From positions 62,572,052 through 62,636,051 of the forward strand of contig NC_057815.1 in assembly GCF_910594005.1 (NCBI RefSeq): DNA of 64,000 nucleotides. Direction: 5' to 3'. Below are positions 46,223-58,329 of the stretch, piece after piece. Within the stretch, counting starts at the first letter, position 1, and every line of letters begins with the position of its first letter. The notes under the pieces were generated by a model. That model was not told where the DNA came from. It saw nothing but the letters and a program-made list of their open reading frames with translations, and made no database searches. The position numbers were made by a program, and so were the translations under genes. Source of the stretch: Cervus elaphus. Its lineage: Eukaryota > Chordata > Mammalia > Artiodactyla > Cervidae.

Positions 46223-47761
46223 TAGCCTGATACGTCTATCTGATTCCCAGTGTTTGTTCTTACTCATTCACTATCCTACTTCTCAGTGAGGCAGGATTTC
46301 TCTAGCACAAAGAAATCCTCACATCTTTTCTGAATTAAACCAAAACTACATGTGTCATTCTAATCCTAGTGTGTCAGACCTAATAAGAACTACAATTAGT
46401 TGTGTGCTAGATACTGTTTATACTGGCTTATGGTAGTCAATTTTTACTTTTTCAGGAATTCTGCCAGCAGGTCAATATCATATTGGCAGCTTGAAATCAG
46501 TCCTAGTAGAAGTATCTGTAACTCCTGAATCATCAAATCTACAGATCAAAATCCCAAAAATCAGGTGTTGCATATTCACCAGCACACCAGTGGCTACCGT
46601 CCTCCTGAGTGTGGCTCAGGCCATGACTTCAGACCTTCCATGGCTGCACTTGCCTTTCATCCTCTCTACTGGGCTCTTTTAGGTACGTGGACTTGTGTAG
46701 CTACAGGGACTAGAGGGGGAAGGAGACTCAGGGACAGCAGCTCCTGAAGACTTACATGTGAGTATCACGGAAGTAGAAGCCCATTTGCACTGGAAGTTTG
46801 TAACCAGCATGTGTTGGGTTTTACATATTTATGTTATTAATGCACACACAAAGTTTTTTGGATCAGAAACAGATTATCATTATTCACTTAAAATACAAAT
46901 TATAACTCAGTGTTTCCCCACACTTTATTCTTACCCCTAGGGCTATACAGTGAAGGTCAGGCCAAGTGACCTATGCATATGAAGTCAAGGAATGAAGAAA
47001 TATATATTTTCTCTGGTTATAAAAGCCAAAGAGACTATTCCTCTTCCCCTTATATCTCCTCCATCTGAGAACGTTACCTTAGAGATGGGTGTGAAATATA
47101 AATTTCTCCAGGGGGAAAATAAGACCATTGACTTCAGCTCTAAAACCCAGCCCTGTCTTCATACTTCTGGAGTTAGGTAAATCTCTAAATTTTAAGTATA
47201 TCTCTCTGGGGTTCTCTCACTATCTGTAGTTACTTCACTAACTTCAATTGTACATTCATTTCTCAAGAATTCCTCTTAGCCTAGTATTTCAAGACTTTGG
47301 CAAAATTTATTCAGAAAGCCCAACTTAGGAAAAATACAAAAATGTTTTCTCTATACCTCACAATATGCCAGGGATCTGAGCAGACAGCTGAAAAGAAGGA
47401 AGGAATAATTTTCTTGAAATTTCCATAAGGGTTTCTGAAGGATGGGCTGCACAAAACTGGCCCACACTGCCTAGAATACGGGCAGTGAGGATAGATCACT
47501 GGAATAATGTCTGTAGTCACGTCTTCCATCCAAAGTGGATGGTACATGTGCGTCTCTTGGGGAAAAGCTATAGGGAGGTTACTTCACTGCAGCTAGATGA
47601 ACCCATATGGGAAAAGAAAGGAGGAGGAAGAGAAGATTTAGCTATAGACAAAGTACTGGGTTTTTGCTCTGTTTTGTTTTTAACCTTTGACCAAGGAAGG
47701 AGAAACCTTATACCAGGGAACATAATGACATTAATGACAGTGATGTAACATATTTGCATAC
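46223..47761. other. Unassigned intergenic sequence (1.5 kb)
   Basis: No gene or repeat identified with confidence; short frames only. Confidence 0.35.
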
Positions 47762-47962
47762 AAGTGGCTCAGATGGTAAAGCATCTGCCTACAATGTGGT
47801 AGACCTGGGTTCAATCCCTGGGGCAGGAAGATCTCCTAGAGAAGGAAATGGCAACCCACTCCAGTATTCCTGCCCGGAAAATCCCATGGATGGAGGAGCC
47901 TGGTGGCTATAGTCCATGGGGTCACAAAGAGTGGGACACGACTGAACGACTTCACTTTCACA
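47762..47962 (+). repeat. Bov-tA SINE, head slightly truncated
   Basis: 'gtggctcagatggtaaagc' to 'gaacgacttcactttcac'. Confidence 0.87.
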
Positions 47963-48251
47963 TTACCATTTCTAAAGTGCTTTATTATCTGCTTTCTCAT
48001 TGCATCCTCATACAACAATGCTGTAAGATAGATGGTAAGAAGCCTGAAAAGAGGGTTGCTTGACTGCAAATTGGGGGGACATCTAGCATCCAAGTCAATT
48101 TATACTGCCAAACATTTTACTTAATAATCTTGTCCTTTTTCTTTTCTCTCCAAAATCATGTACATAAAGGTCATTTCATTTGTGTGGATCATACTACTAG
48201 TATTTAGTGTCAGCAGCTATTTTCATTTGTACTACAAGATTGTTAAGATCT

Positions 48252-48602
48252 TGGGGCTTCCCTGGTGGCTCAGTGGTAAAAAAAATCTGCCTTGCAATCC
48301 TGGAGATGTGGGTTCAATCCCTGATCTGGGAAGATCCCGTATGCTGCGGAACAACTAAGCCCACGTCCCACAACTGCTGAGCCTGTGCTCTAGAGCTCCA
48401 GAGTCTCAACTACTGAGCCCACGTGCTGCAACTATTGAAGCCCGCTGGCTGTAGATCCCGTGCTCCGCAAGAGAAGCCACCACAATGAGAAGCCTGCCCA
48501 CCCCAGTTGGAGAGTAGCCCCCACTCGCTGCAACTACAGAAAAGCCCATGAAGCAATGAAGACCCAGCATAGCCAAAAATAGAGAATTAAATTTTTTTAA
48601 AA
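48252..48602 (+). repeat. CHR-type SINE, full length
   Basis: Head 'ggggcttccctggtggctc', body 'ccacaactgctgagcctg' and 'gccaccacaatgagaagcc'. Imperfect flanking repeats (gttaagatctt / gttaagattt) suggest a target-site duplication. Confidence 0.88.
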
Positions 48603-48732
48603 AAGAGTTAAGATTTGTGTGTGTATGTGTGTGTGTGTGAATAAAGTGAGGTAGAAGAGTGAGTCTCCACCTTTCCCCTCTTTGTGTATAATTTTGGTGT
48701 TCACTCTTTCTAATTTTTATTCATCATAGCTC

Positions 48733-48948
48733 TTGGGGGTGTCCCAGATGGCACTTGTGGTAAAGAATCCACCTGCTAATGTAGGAGATGCAAGAGAAAG
48801 GGTTTTCCTGGGTCAGGAAAATCCCCTGGAGGAGGAAATGGCAACCCACTCCAGTATCCTTGCCTATAAAAATTCCATGGACAGAGGATCCTGGCAGGCT
48901 ACAGTCCTTGGGATCCCACAGAGTTGAACACGACTGAACACACACAAT
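48733..48948 (+). repeat. Bov-tA SINE
   Basis: 'ggtgtcccagatggcacttg' to 'gaacacgactgaacacac'. Confidence 0.87.
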
Positions 48949-48984
48949 AGTGGTGGTAGTGGTGTAGCTCTTGGGGAAGACATG

Positions 48985-49105
48985 TAGAGCCCTAAATCAT
49001 ACCTGTGGCTGATTCATGTTGATATTTGGCAGAAACTAACACAGTTCTGTAAAGCTATTGTCCTTCAATTAAAAAATAAATTTAAAATTAAAAAAAAAGA
49101 AAGTA
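48985..49105 (+). repeat. L1-type 3' end
   Basis: 'gtggctgattcatgttgat' to 'ccttcaattaaaaaataaa' with an A-rich tail. Confidence 0.55.
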
Positions 49106-49109
49106 GATG

Positions 49110-49384
49110 AAGGAAGACTTCCCTGGTGGTCCAGAGGTTAAGAATCTACCTGCCAATGCAGGGGACGTGGGTTCAATTCCTGGTCTGGGAAGATTCCACA
49201 TGCCACAGGGCAACCAAGCCCTTGCAACACAACTACTGGGCCAGCTCTCTAGAGCCTGTGAGTCACAACTGCTGAGTCTGTGTGCTACATGCAACTGCTG
49301 AAGCCCTAGAGCCCATGCACCTGGAGCCCACGCTCCACAGTGAGAAGCCCATGCACCACAACTAGAGAGTACCCCGCACTTGAC
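49110..49384 (+). repeat. CHR-type SINE, 3' truncated
   Basis: Head 'gacttccctggtggtccag', body 'gcaccacaactagagagtac'. It stops at 'cccgcacttg', where the receptor fragment begins, and lacks the usual end of CHR. Confidence 0.85.
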
Positions 49385-49386
49385 GC

Positions 49387-49572
49387 CAGTGCCACCACAC
49401 AGATCAGGATGCCATTTCCTGACACAGCTACCAGGTACATCATGCAGAAGGGAATGGAGATCCACGTGTAGAGCTCCTTTAGGCCAGGGACACCAGTGAG
49501 GATAAACATATCATAATTGACAGTGGAATAGTTGGGAGCTGCCATGCCTGAATTATGGTATGGGACTTTCAT
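49387..49572 (-). pseudogene. OR52-family olfactory receptor, N-terminal fragment
   Basis: From an ATG at 49545 (or 49572) it reads 53 receptor residues: MAAPNYSTVNYD, FILTGVPGLKELYTWISIP, FCMMYLVAVSGNGILICVV. This covers the N terminus and helix 1 (GN motif). Homology ends abruptly at the CHR SINE, and helices 2-7 are not found on the far side. The exact OR52 member is not recognised. Confidence 0.85.
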
Positions 49573-49844
49573 CACTTATCTAGAAGGAGAAAAAGAGTTA
49601 ACTTGTCACAACCAACTAAAATATATTTAGTAACCCTCAACAGGCTTAAACATCTGCTGTGTAAAATGTCAGTTAATGAGTTCCTACATACTCAGAGTAT
49701 TAATTATGGATTTACAAGCATGCAGTATTCTGCTTTGAAGAGAAAGATGCTGAAGATTCAAAGTAGGATCACATAATTTTCAAAAGATGCTTTCAAAGGA
49801 AATACTGAGGCTCATGCTATTTTCTTATATACGTGTATGCTTGT
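49573..49844. other. Upstream flank of the receptor fragment
   Basis: Nothing recognised. Confidence 0.3.
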
Positions 49845-50078
49845 GCATGCTAAATCGCTTCATTCCTGTCTGACTCTTTGCAACCCCATGGACTGGAGCC
49901 AGGCTCCACCAGGCTCCTCTGTCGATGGTATTCTCCAGGCAAGAATACTGGAGTGAGTTGTCATACCCTCCTCCAGGGGATCTTCCTGACCCAGGAATCA
50001 AACCCAGGTTTCTGATATCTCTTGCATTGGCAGGTGGGTTTTATTTTTTTTTATCATTATTTCCACCTGGGAAGCCCC
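49845..50078 (-). repeat. Bov-tA SINE with internal T-rich insertion
   Basis: Reverse copy, tail 'gcatgctaaatcgcttc', head 'acctgggaagcccc'. A T-rich insert at 50040-50062 interrupts the head. Confidence 0.85.
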
Positions 50079-50157
50079 ATTTTCTTATGTAATTGACATA
50101 AATTTAAAATAATGGTCATACAAAATGTCTAAATAATAATCAATTGTAAAATAAATA

Positions 50158-50364
50158 AATAGACCTAGTTAATCCCAACTGGGACCCTATGGACTGTAGC
50201 TCACCAGGCTCCTCTGTCCATGGAATTCTCCAGGCAAGAATACTGGAGGGGGTTGCCATGCCCTCCTCCAAGGGATCTTCCTGACTCAGGGATTGAACCT
50301 GTGTCTCCTGTGACTCCTGCATTGCAGGAGAATTCTTTACAGCTGAGTCACCAGGGGAGCCCTT
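50158..50364 (-). repeat. Bov-tA SINE, tail truncated
   Basis: Reverse copy from 'gggaccctatggactgtagc' to 'caccaggggagccc'. Confidence 0.85.
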
Positions 50365-50526
50365 ATGCCCCAACACAAAATAAAAAGTTTAAAATAAAAA
50401 AGACTATAATAAATGATTAGAAACAATTTTTTTAATTGAACTAAATTAAATTCTGTTTTCCAGCACACATATTTACCTAGTAAACTTTGCTCTATAGAAT
50501 ACATAAGCATCTATTGATCACCATCA

Positions 50527-50662
50527 ATGTGGAGATGGAAACAGCAACAGATTCCAGTATTGTTGCCTGGGAAATCTTACAGACAGAGGAGCCTGGCAGG
50601 CTACAGTCCATGGTGTCCCAAGAGTCAAACAGGACTTAGTGACTAAACCACCACCACAACCA
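50527..50662 (+). repeat. Bov-tA SINE, head missing
   Basis: 'gagatggaaacagcaacag' to 'ggacttagtgactaaacc'. Confidence 0.8.
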
Positions 50663-52679
50663 TCACCCCCAGTGTATATAGACATATCAAATGGAAAAAG
50701 GAGTACAAAATCTATAAAATGAAATTCTGTACATCGGGTTATAATCCATGTGATTCTTTGTTTACAAGGACTGAATTTGAATAAAACTTTAGGCACATTC
50801 CTCAAATCTCCCCTCTCAGGGATTTTTGTGAACCCCTCAACATGCTTAATGAGTTTCAACAATGAAAAGGGAATATATAATGAAATATACTATACTCTTT
50901 AAAGATCAAAATAGAAATTCCAACTCTGCAATCATTCTAAATATGCTAAAACTTAATGAATAATCTTTATTAAAAATGACATTAATTTTCTTAACATGGA
51001 GAATCCTTGTTATTCTGTATCAAGAAAAATTGACTTATACACAAAGGTAGTTTAATTATTTTTATCTTAAAAATTTCATTTAATGTTTACCACCTGTTAA
51101 ATTTTAAAAAAAAGAGGTTATAAAAATGCTTATGGTATCATTGTTGAAAAGTAGCATACTACATAAACATATATTTAGGATATTTGATAGATAAAACATG
51201 GAAATACTATCATATCTAGGTAGTGAACTAATAAATGATTTTATTTTATTTTTGGTTTTATCTGTTTTTATCTGATAGCTTCTATGTTTCTATTATGATA
51301 TTATTTACTGCTGTTAAGTAATAGAAGTTATTTAATTCATATAATGAGGTCTTAGAAAAGTTTACCCAATATTTCCTCTAATCCAGAGTAATCCAATTTT
51401 ACTTAGACTAGTTCCAGGCTCTTTAAGAGTCTAGAGTTGTTTTTTGCCTTTTTAAAATAAACTGGGGAGCCTAGTATTGATTACTATCACTTGAGATATT
51501 CATTGGTGCCATAAGTTGACATGGGATTTACCAAACAAGAGTTACATTTACCAAAAATAGGAAGAGTGTATGGAACAACATATTATTATTCTTTACTTCA
51601 TATTAAATATCTACATAATATTGCTTAAAATGAAAAGTCAAGGCATTTTCCTTATTTACAAAGATCAACTTGTTGGGCAAAATGACATCTTTGACATGAT
51701 GTCTCAAACTTCTAAAGTGGAGAAGCTGTGTGTGTGTGAGCCCAGCTTTCATAGAAAAGCAACCAGGAAGCCAAAATCAGTATCCAGCCATCCACCGAGG
51801 AGAACATTTGAGAAGCACTCATAGAATCCCAACTTTCCTACCTAGCAAGAGTCCCCTTTCCCCAGCTACATACTCGGGCACATTTCAGATCTGGAGTTCT
51901 ACCTTGGGTTGAAAGATTAGAGCATTCTCTTGAAATAGACCCTGTTAAGAGCTTATTTCATTCAGGGGCCCTGGTTTCTGGCATTCTCATCTTGCATTCT
52001 CCTCTGCGTAGAAAATTGGAATGTGATCATCACAACTATAAAATATCACTGGGGGAAGCTCAGAGAACAAGGCACTGTGTTGGTCACTGTTTTAGGGAAA
52101 GGGCACAAATTCCTCCCTAGAGACAGGGAGAGATTTCTGTAGGGAGAACGGGAGGGGGCGGGGCGGGGAATGCAGAGTCAGACAATGAAAATATAGGGAA
52201 AAGCTGTCAAAAAAATTCACTCTAAAAATTTACTTTACCTGCTGCCCATGTGGGCAGTCCAGACACAGAAATGACTTCTTGCAGTCTAGGGGGTTACAAT
52301 CACTGCTCTGTGTCTTGTGGAAATGTCCCACCTAGCTCACTCAACCCCATCCATTCCCTTGGCCTCAGAAGGGAGACTCCCACTCCACAGAAGGCTGAGT
52401 GAGACTGGAATTATTTATTGCTCCTGGGAAGTCCCAAGGGAATGACCTCTGGGCTGTGGTGTCTGCTCTGGCCTTCAGCTAAACAGCAGACAGATAAGTG
52501 AATAAAGAAAACACTTAACTCTTTTCTGCTGAACTGGCAATAATGCTTTGATTGTCCTTGTACTGAGCAGGCAAGCCCTGGAGAGGTGCACTTGGCCAAA
52601 AAACTCAAACCAACACTTAAGACCTTGAGAATGAGTGGCTCCTTAAATTTTGCATTCTAGAGACCTCCTAGCCCCAGAA
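50663..52679. other. Unassigned intergenic sequence (2 kb)
   Basis: AT-rich until about 51700, then more balanced. A GC-box-like tract lies at 52150-52167. No gene supported. Confidence 0.35.
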
Positions 52680-53930
52680 GGAGCATTACTTAATTCATTT
52701 CTGCATCCTTTCAGCAAATATAACTCCTCATCATCTCTGCCTAGACTGCACTGAAAGTTCTCAAACTAATTTTGCTGCCTTTATAGCTTCAATCTAAGTG
52801 CATCTTACTTGATTCTAGTAGCAAGTCCACACAACAGCAATAATGAACTTTCTAATTTGTTAGTTTCATTTTGTCATACTCCCAAGTTAAACCTCCCATC
52901 AGCTCCTTTATCCCTTAGCCTTTATAATAAGATCTAAGTTCCAAAGCACAAGGAATAGGTTTTTGCTCACCTCCCTAAACTCTCACTCTGACCTCCTCCT
53001 TCCTGCTTCTCAGCCTTAGCCACATTCAGGATGTGCCCATATCAAGCAAGGTTCAGACAGTTCCCCAGATCACATCATGTTCTCATTTGCTTATTTGCAT
53101 TTGAAATAATGTTTTCTCTGCCTACCATGTTTCTATTCCCATGATTTCCCTTGAAAACTCTTATTTTTCCTTTAAATCACAGCTGTGATAAAAAAAAATT
53201 CTTGACTATCCTGCCCTCTCCCCAAATTGTATCAGCACCCTCCTCTGTGTTCTCACAGCTCCCTGTGTTTTTTAAGGTCATATCTCTTGTCACTTTGTGT
53301 TGGAATTGCCTGCTTCCATGTGTGTTTTCCCCACTAATCTACGACATCCTTGAGGATAGTAAAACATGTCTTAGTCATATCTGCATCCATAGCACCTGTT
53401 ACATAGTAAAGTAAAATCAAGTTTAAAAATGATTATCAAACAATATGAAAAGTGCCTTTCAGATAAATATCACCATCAATTCTCAAAACTTGTGAGATAG
53501 GTAAGAGCTCCATGTACTCACAAGGAAACTGAAGCTTGGATAATTAAAAGAACTTTACAGTTTCATCCAAAGGGAACTGGTGGAATTGATAAATTGCAGT
53601 CAGCAGTCAGTGTTCACCCATACATCTTTTCACCTTAGTCCTGTTCTATTCATCTTGTAGATGCCTCAATAAATCGTGATTGGATGAATGCATGAGTAAG
53701 TGAACCATAAACTGGGGCAGGGAATATGCTATTAAGTTGAATGTTGTCTTTCAAGATAGCTTCTTGGGAAAGTCAGTTCCTTACCAAAAAAGTCTTCTGA
53801 GGCTCTTAATTTTTTAAGTATATAAAGAGTTTATATCAACATCTTCCTCCTTCTTGCCTAAAGGACTTTGCACATACTTTTCTTTGTATCTAGAATATTC
53901 TCCAACTTTTCTTTAGCTTGCTGGAGAGAA
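52680..53930. repeat. L2-type ancient repeat field
   Basis: L2 3'-end phrases such as 'cacttgattctagtagc' and 'acatccttgaggatag' in pyrimidine-rich DNA. Several pieces; limits uncertain. Confidence 0.45.
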
Positions 53931-53934
53931 CACA

Positions 53935-54150
53935 GTATAATGTGAAGTAGAAGCATGGTTCAGGAGTCAGACTACCTAAGTTAGTAAATTCTCCACTAAA
54001 CAGCTGAACAATCTGGATCAACTTTCTACGTATCATTTGTCTCATCTGTAATGTGGAAACAACAAGGATACCTACCTCATTGGAAGAGAGTAAGAACTAA
54101 ATCTGATAATGTTTCTTAAGTGTTTGACTCTGTGACACATGTGAGACCCC
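53935..54150 (+). repeat. MIR SINE
   Basis: 'ggttcaggagtcagactacc' and 'tgtctcatctgtaatgtgg' follow the MIR consensus order. Confidence 0.7.
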
Positions 54151-54477
54151 AATAAACACTATTTTATTAGCTTTTAGTTAGAATTCTTTCAAATATCTTC
54201 CTCAGAAAATCTTTTTCTATCTTTCCCAGGCCTGATCAGATATCTTCATTATACTCTATATTCATAACAATTATCAAAGGTAGTGATTATTTTTACACAT
54301 ATAATTTGTTGGTGATTTGAATAATGTATGCCTTCTTCACTAGAGTGAACAGTTCATGAGGAGAGGCATTGAGTCTGTTTCCCTTTTCACTGTGTTCTTG
54401 ATGTCTAGCTTGGTGTCTTGCTGGTACTCAATGTTCAATGTATCTGTATGAAATGATTGATGACCTGCATGCATGAA
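54151..54477. other. Unassigned, possibly L2
   Basis: Nothing certain. Confidence 0.3.
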
Positions 54478-54826
54478 TGAAGAAGACTTCTGAGAGTCCT
54501 TGGACTGCCAGGAAATCAAACCAGTCAATCCTAAAGGAAATCAACCCTGAATATCCATTGGAAGGACTGATGCTGAAAATGAACTCCAATACTTTGGCCA
54601 GCTGACTTGAAGAGTCGGCTTACTGAAAAAGACCCTGATGCTAGGAAAGATTGAAGGCAAAAGAAGAAGGAGGAGGCAGAGAATGAGATAGCTAGATGGC
54701 ATCACTGACTCAAGGAACATGAATTTGAGCACACTCTGGGAGATGGTGGAGGACAGAGGAGCCTGGCATGCTGTAGTCCATGAACCCACAAAAATTCGGA
54801 CACAGCTTAGTGACTGAACAACAACA
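54478..54826 (+). repeat. BovB LINE 3' fragment
   Basis: 'gagagtccttggactgcc', 'ccattggaaggactgatgc' and the end 'gcttagtgactgaac'. It is flanked by 'tgcatgaatgaa' at 54470-54481 and 'tgcatgaatgaa' at 54830-54841, a likely target-site duplication. Confidence 0.9.
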
Positions 54827-54841
54827 AAATGCATGAATGAA

Positions 54842-55496
54842 TGATTGGTTGCCTGCCTACTTCAGCAGTTTCATTTCTCAGCTCTTCACTAAATATACCT
54901 GGGTCTCCTAAATGACAAACATTTCCAGAGCACATCATAACCTCTGACACTGCTGAATATTTGCACATGCTATCTTGGCACCAAATATCTTTTCTGTGTC
55001 TTATTCTAATCCTTATTCATCCTCAGGATTTATATTAAGTTAACTTATTTTTCAAGATCTTCTCTGATCCCTAGCCTGTGGTATTACCCCTGCAACTCAG
55101 TTTCCAAGGACTTCTTTGGATTTCCTATAATACTTTCTGTGTATTAAAATTTTATTTTACAATATTGATCTTAGTAGTTTGTGTCTGCAAGTAAATAGCT
55201 GATATTTATCTCTGAATAGCCAGGGTAATGTGATGTGTGGTGATGTGATGAAACTGATGTGATGCCTGAGTTTCCCGGACCCGACAGATTATTCCTAGTT
55301 TTAGTCAATGGTTTTGGAGGGAAAGAAGTGATTTCAAAATTCTTTTACAGATATTCATGATGCTTACTGCATTTCACACATATAGAATAGGTGACCTCCT
55401 CTGTTGAAGTCAGTTTTATAAAATTATAATGGAATATCTTTAAGCAGCCCAAGAGGCCAAGAAGTATATACTCTGCCTTGACCTTCACTTCCTCAT
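54842..55496. other. Unassigned, L2-like in part
   Basis: 54890-55090 resembles L2; the rest is unassigned. Confidence 0.35.
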
Positions 55497-55548
55497 CCTT
55501 AGGTGGAGCTATATAATGATAACCTTAGGTGGAGCTATATAATGATAA
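55497..55548. repeat. Perfect 26-bp tandem duplication
   Basis: The unit beginning ccttaggtggagctatat is present twice, 55497-55522 and 55523-55548, without a mismatch. Confidence 0.97.
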
Positions 55549-55609
55549 CCTGCATCCCTTTTCATATTAGTCATCTATGCTGTGTAACAAATTACCTTAA
55601 AAATTAGCA

Positions 55610-56020
55610 ATTTCTGGACCTATAAAATGTCAGTAAGTCAGAAAGAGAAAAACAAGTATCATATATTAACACATATATGTGGAATCTGGAAAAATGGTGT
55701 AGATGATCTTATTTGCAAAGTAGAAACAGAGACACATATGTAGAGAACAAACAAATGGATACAAGGGGGAAAGGGAGGGGTGGGAAGAACTGGGAGATTG
55801 GGACTGACGTATAAACACTACTACGTATAAAACAGATAACTAATGAGGACCTGTGGAACAGCACAGGGGACTCTCCTCGGTCCTCTCTGCTGACCTGTGT
55901 GGGAAAGACATCCAAAAAAGAGATACATGTGTATGTGTGACTAATTCATTTCGCTGCACAGCAGAATCTGACACAGCAATGTAAAGCAGCTATACTCCAA
56001 TTCAAAAAAACAAAAGTTAG
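55610..56020 (+). repeat. L1 LINE 3' UTR fragment
   Basis: 'aatgtcagtaagtcagaaag', 'ggaacagcacaggggactc' and 'gcagctatactccaattc' follow the cetartiodactyl L1 3' end. Confidence 0.75.
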
Positions 56021-56218
56021 CAATTTCAAACAAACAGCATTTATGATCACAAACTGTCTGCCTGACAAGAATTCAGGAGTGGTCTACCTAGGCAATTCTG
56101 TCTTGGGTCTCTTATTAGGTTGCAGTTAAGGTGTTACTGGGGTTGTAAGCATCAAAAGGGTTGGCTAGAGCTGAAGGATCTGCTTTCCAGGTGGCCACTT
56201 TTGTAGTGTTATTTGTTA
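56021..56218. other. Unassigned spacer
   Basis: Nothing recognised. Confidence 0.3.
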
Positions 56219-56438
56219 GTGAAAGTGAAAGAAAGTGAAGTCGCTCAGTCATGTCTGACTTTGCGACCCCATGGACTGTAGCCTACCAGGCTTCTCCATC
56301 CATCAAATTTTCCAGGCATGAGTACTGGAGTGGGTTGCCATTTCCTACTCTAGGGGATCTTCCCGACCCAGGGATCGAACTCAGGTCTCCTGCATTGCAG
56401 GCAGATGCTTTAACATCTGAGCCATCAGGGAATCTCCA
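56219..56438 (-). repeat. Bov-tA SINE with ISRE-like tail
   Basis: Reverse copy. The tail GAAAGTGAAAG at 56221-56231 fits GAAANNGAAA. Head 'catcagggaatctcc'. Confidence 0.88.
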
Positions 56439-58084
56439 ATTTATTAGTAAGAGGCTTCAGTTTCTCCCTACACAAGATGCTTGTCCTCATGGTCTGTAGG
56501 TTGGCTCCTCCCAGATTGGACAATTCAAGAGTGACAGTAAGAAAGAAGCTTCAGTGTCTTTTGTGCCCTAGTTTCAGAAGATACACACTGTTTACATGCA
56601 CGTGTACTTTGTTAGAAGTGAGTCACTAAATCCAGATCATATTCAAGGGAAGGTAATTAACTCCACCTGTTGAGATAGGACTATCACAAATCATGTGAAC
56701 ACTTTTTAAAGCCACCTTAACTAGTTGTTTATATATATATATATATATGTTATCTGAATTCTCATCTTTCTGATATTTTGCCATCAGACCTTATCAATAT
56801 GCATACTGCTCTAGTATTCTTCTCTGGAAAATTTAATGGACAAAGGAGCCTGGTGGGCTGCAGTCCATGGGTTGCAAAGAGTGGGACATGTGTGCACATA
56901 GCGAGTATACATACATACTAGGCTATCAGCATCAAAATGCCCTGAAATCTCTTTATGAACCACAGAGCTCATATTATCTTTGTCACTATTGATTCTAAAC
57001 AGAATAACAATTGTTTCCCCAGACATTCTGTTTGAATAAATAAAGAATTTACAGAAAACATGGATAAACCCCTCCCTAAAGAAAAAGGTAAATGGAAGAC
57101 AGGTGTTAGGGTCCTCAATTCTCTGTTTTCTTCTTTACTAATCATGCTTGTCATGGAATATGAATTTTTTTTCTAAAATTTAGGGTAGAGGTAGAGTTTG
57201 AACTGAGAAGACTACAAAAATGTTATGATAAATGAGGTTTTAATCTAAGATACACTTTTGTCAAATTATCCTAGTTGAATATGAGTTTTTGATATCATAA
57301 GCTAATAAAGTATTTCTTGAGATTTAGGCTTAAGAAATAAAGCTCCTCTGTCTCCCCATGGACAGAGGAGCCTGGCAGGCTACAGTCTATGGGGTCACAA
57401 AGAATTGTACACAACTGAGCAGCTAAGCACAGCACAGCGCATTATGCTCTAACTTCAGAAAGTTTTAGGTATTTTTATATCAAGTAATATAAAATTATTT
57501 TCTAACTGGAATTTTACTAGTAATTTCAACATATAAAATATTGCATAAACAAATATGATAAAAACAGGTGATGCTCTTTCTACTACTAGTAATAGTTGAG
57601 GACACAAATTGAATTCATAGTTTGTGAACAACAATGGAAAGCCAGTCATGAGCATAAAGAGAGTGAAGCCCTCCATTAGGGAATGTGTGTTTCGAAAGTA
57701 GAGACAGAGTACTACGCAGATGATTAATTGCAACATGGTGTGATTAGTGCTATGGTGGGAGTAAACACAGGGGTAAGTGAGGGATGACTTTCCAAATGAA
57801 GTGATGCTAGAGTTTAAGCTGAGTCAGAAAGAAAGGAATAGAAAAGATAGTCTCAAAAGACAAACAACATTTGCAGAAGGAAGATTCTTGCAAAATTTTG
57901 TGTATGTGAAAATACAAAGAGAGCAGTTGGAATTTAGGGTGTTTTGCAGATGAGTAGAAGAAGATGCAACTAAAGGGAATTAACTTTCTCTTGGACCTGA
58001 AATTGTGAGATTTTCTATGCTATTTACTTTATTCTAAACATTTTCTGCAGAAATGACAATCACATTTCTATTTTAGAAAGATTA
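56439..58084. other. Unassigned with small SINE pieces
   Basis: Contains (TA)n at 56731-56748 and two Bov-tA 3' pieces, 56815-56900 and 57353-57430. Otherwise nothing recognised. Confidence 0.45.
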
Positions 58085-58329
58085 TTATGGCTTCTTGGTC
58101 TTCCTAGGTGATGCTAGTGGTAAAGAACCCACCCACTGATGCAGGAGAAATAAGGAATGTGGGTTCTATCCCTGGGTCAGGAAGATTGCCTGGAGGAGAG
58201 CATGGCAACCCACTCCAGTATTTTTGCCTGGAGAATCCCATGGACAGATGAGCCTGATGGGTTACAGTCCATGGGGTCACAAAGAGTCAGACACGACTGA
58301 ATTGACTTAACACAGCATGTTATGGCTTC
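58085..58329 (+). repeat. Bov-tA SINE with 10-bp target-site duplication
   Basis: ttatggcttc at 58085-58094 and 58320-58329 flanks a full-length style SINE. Confidence 0.9.
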
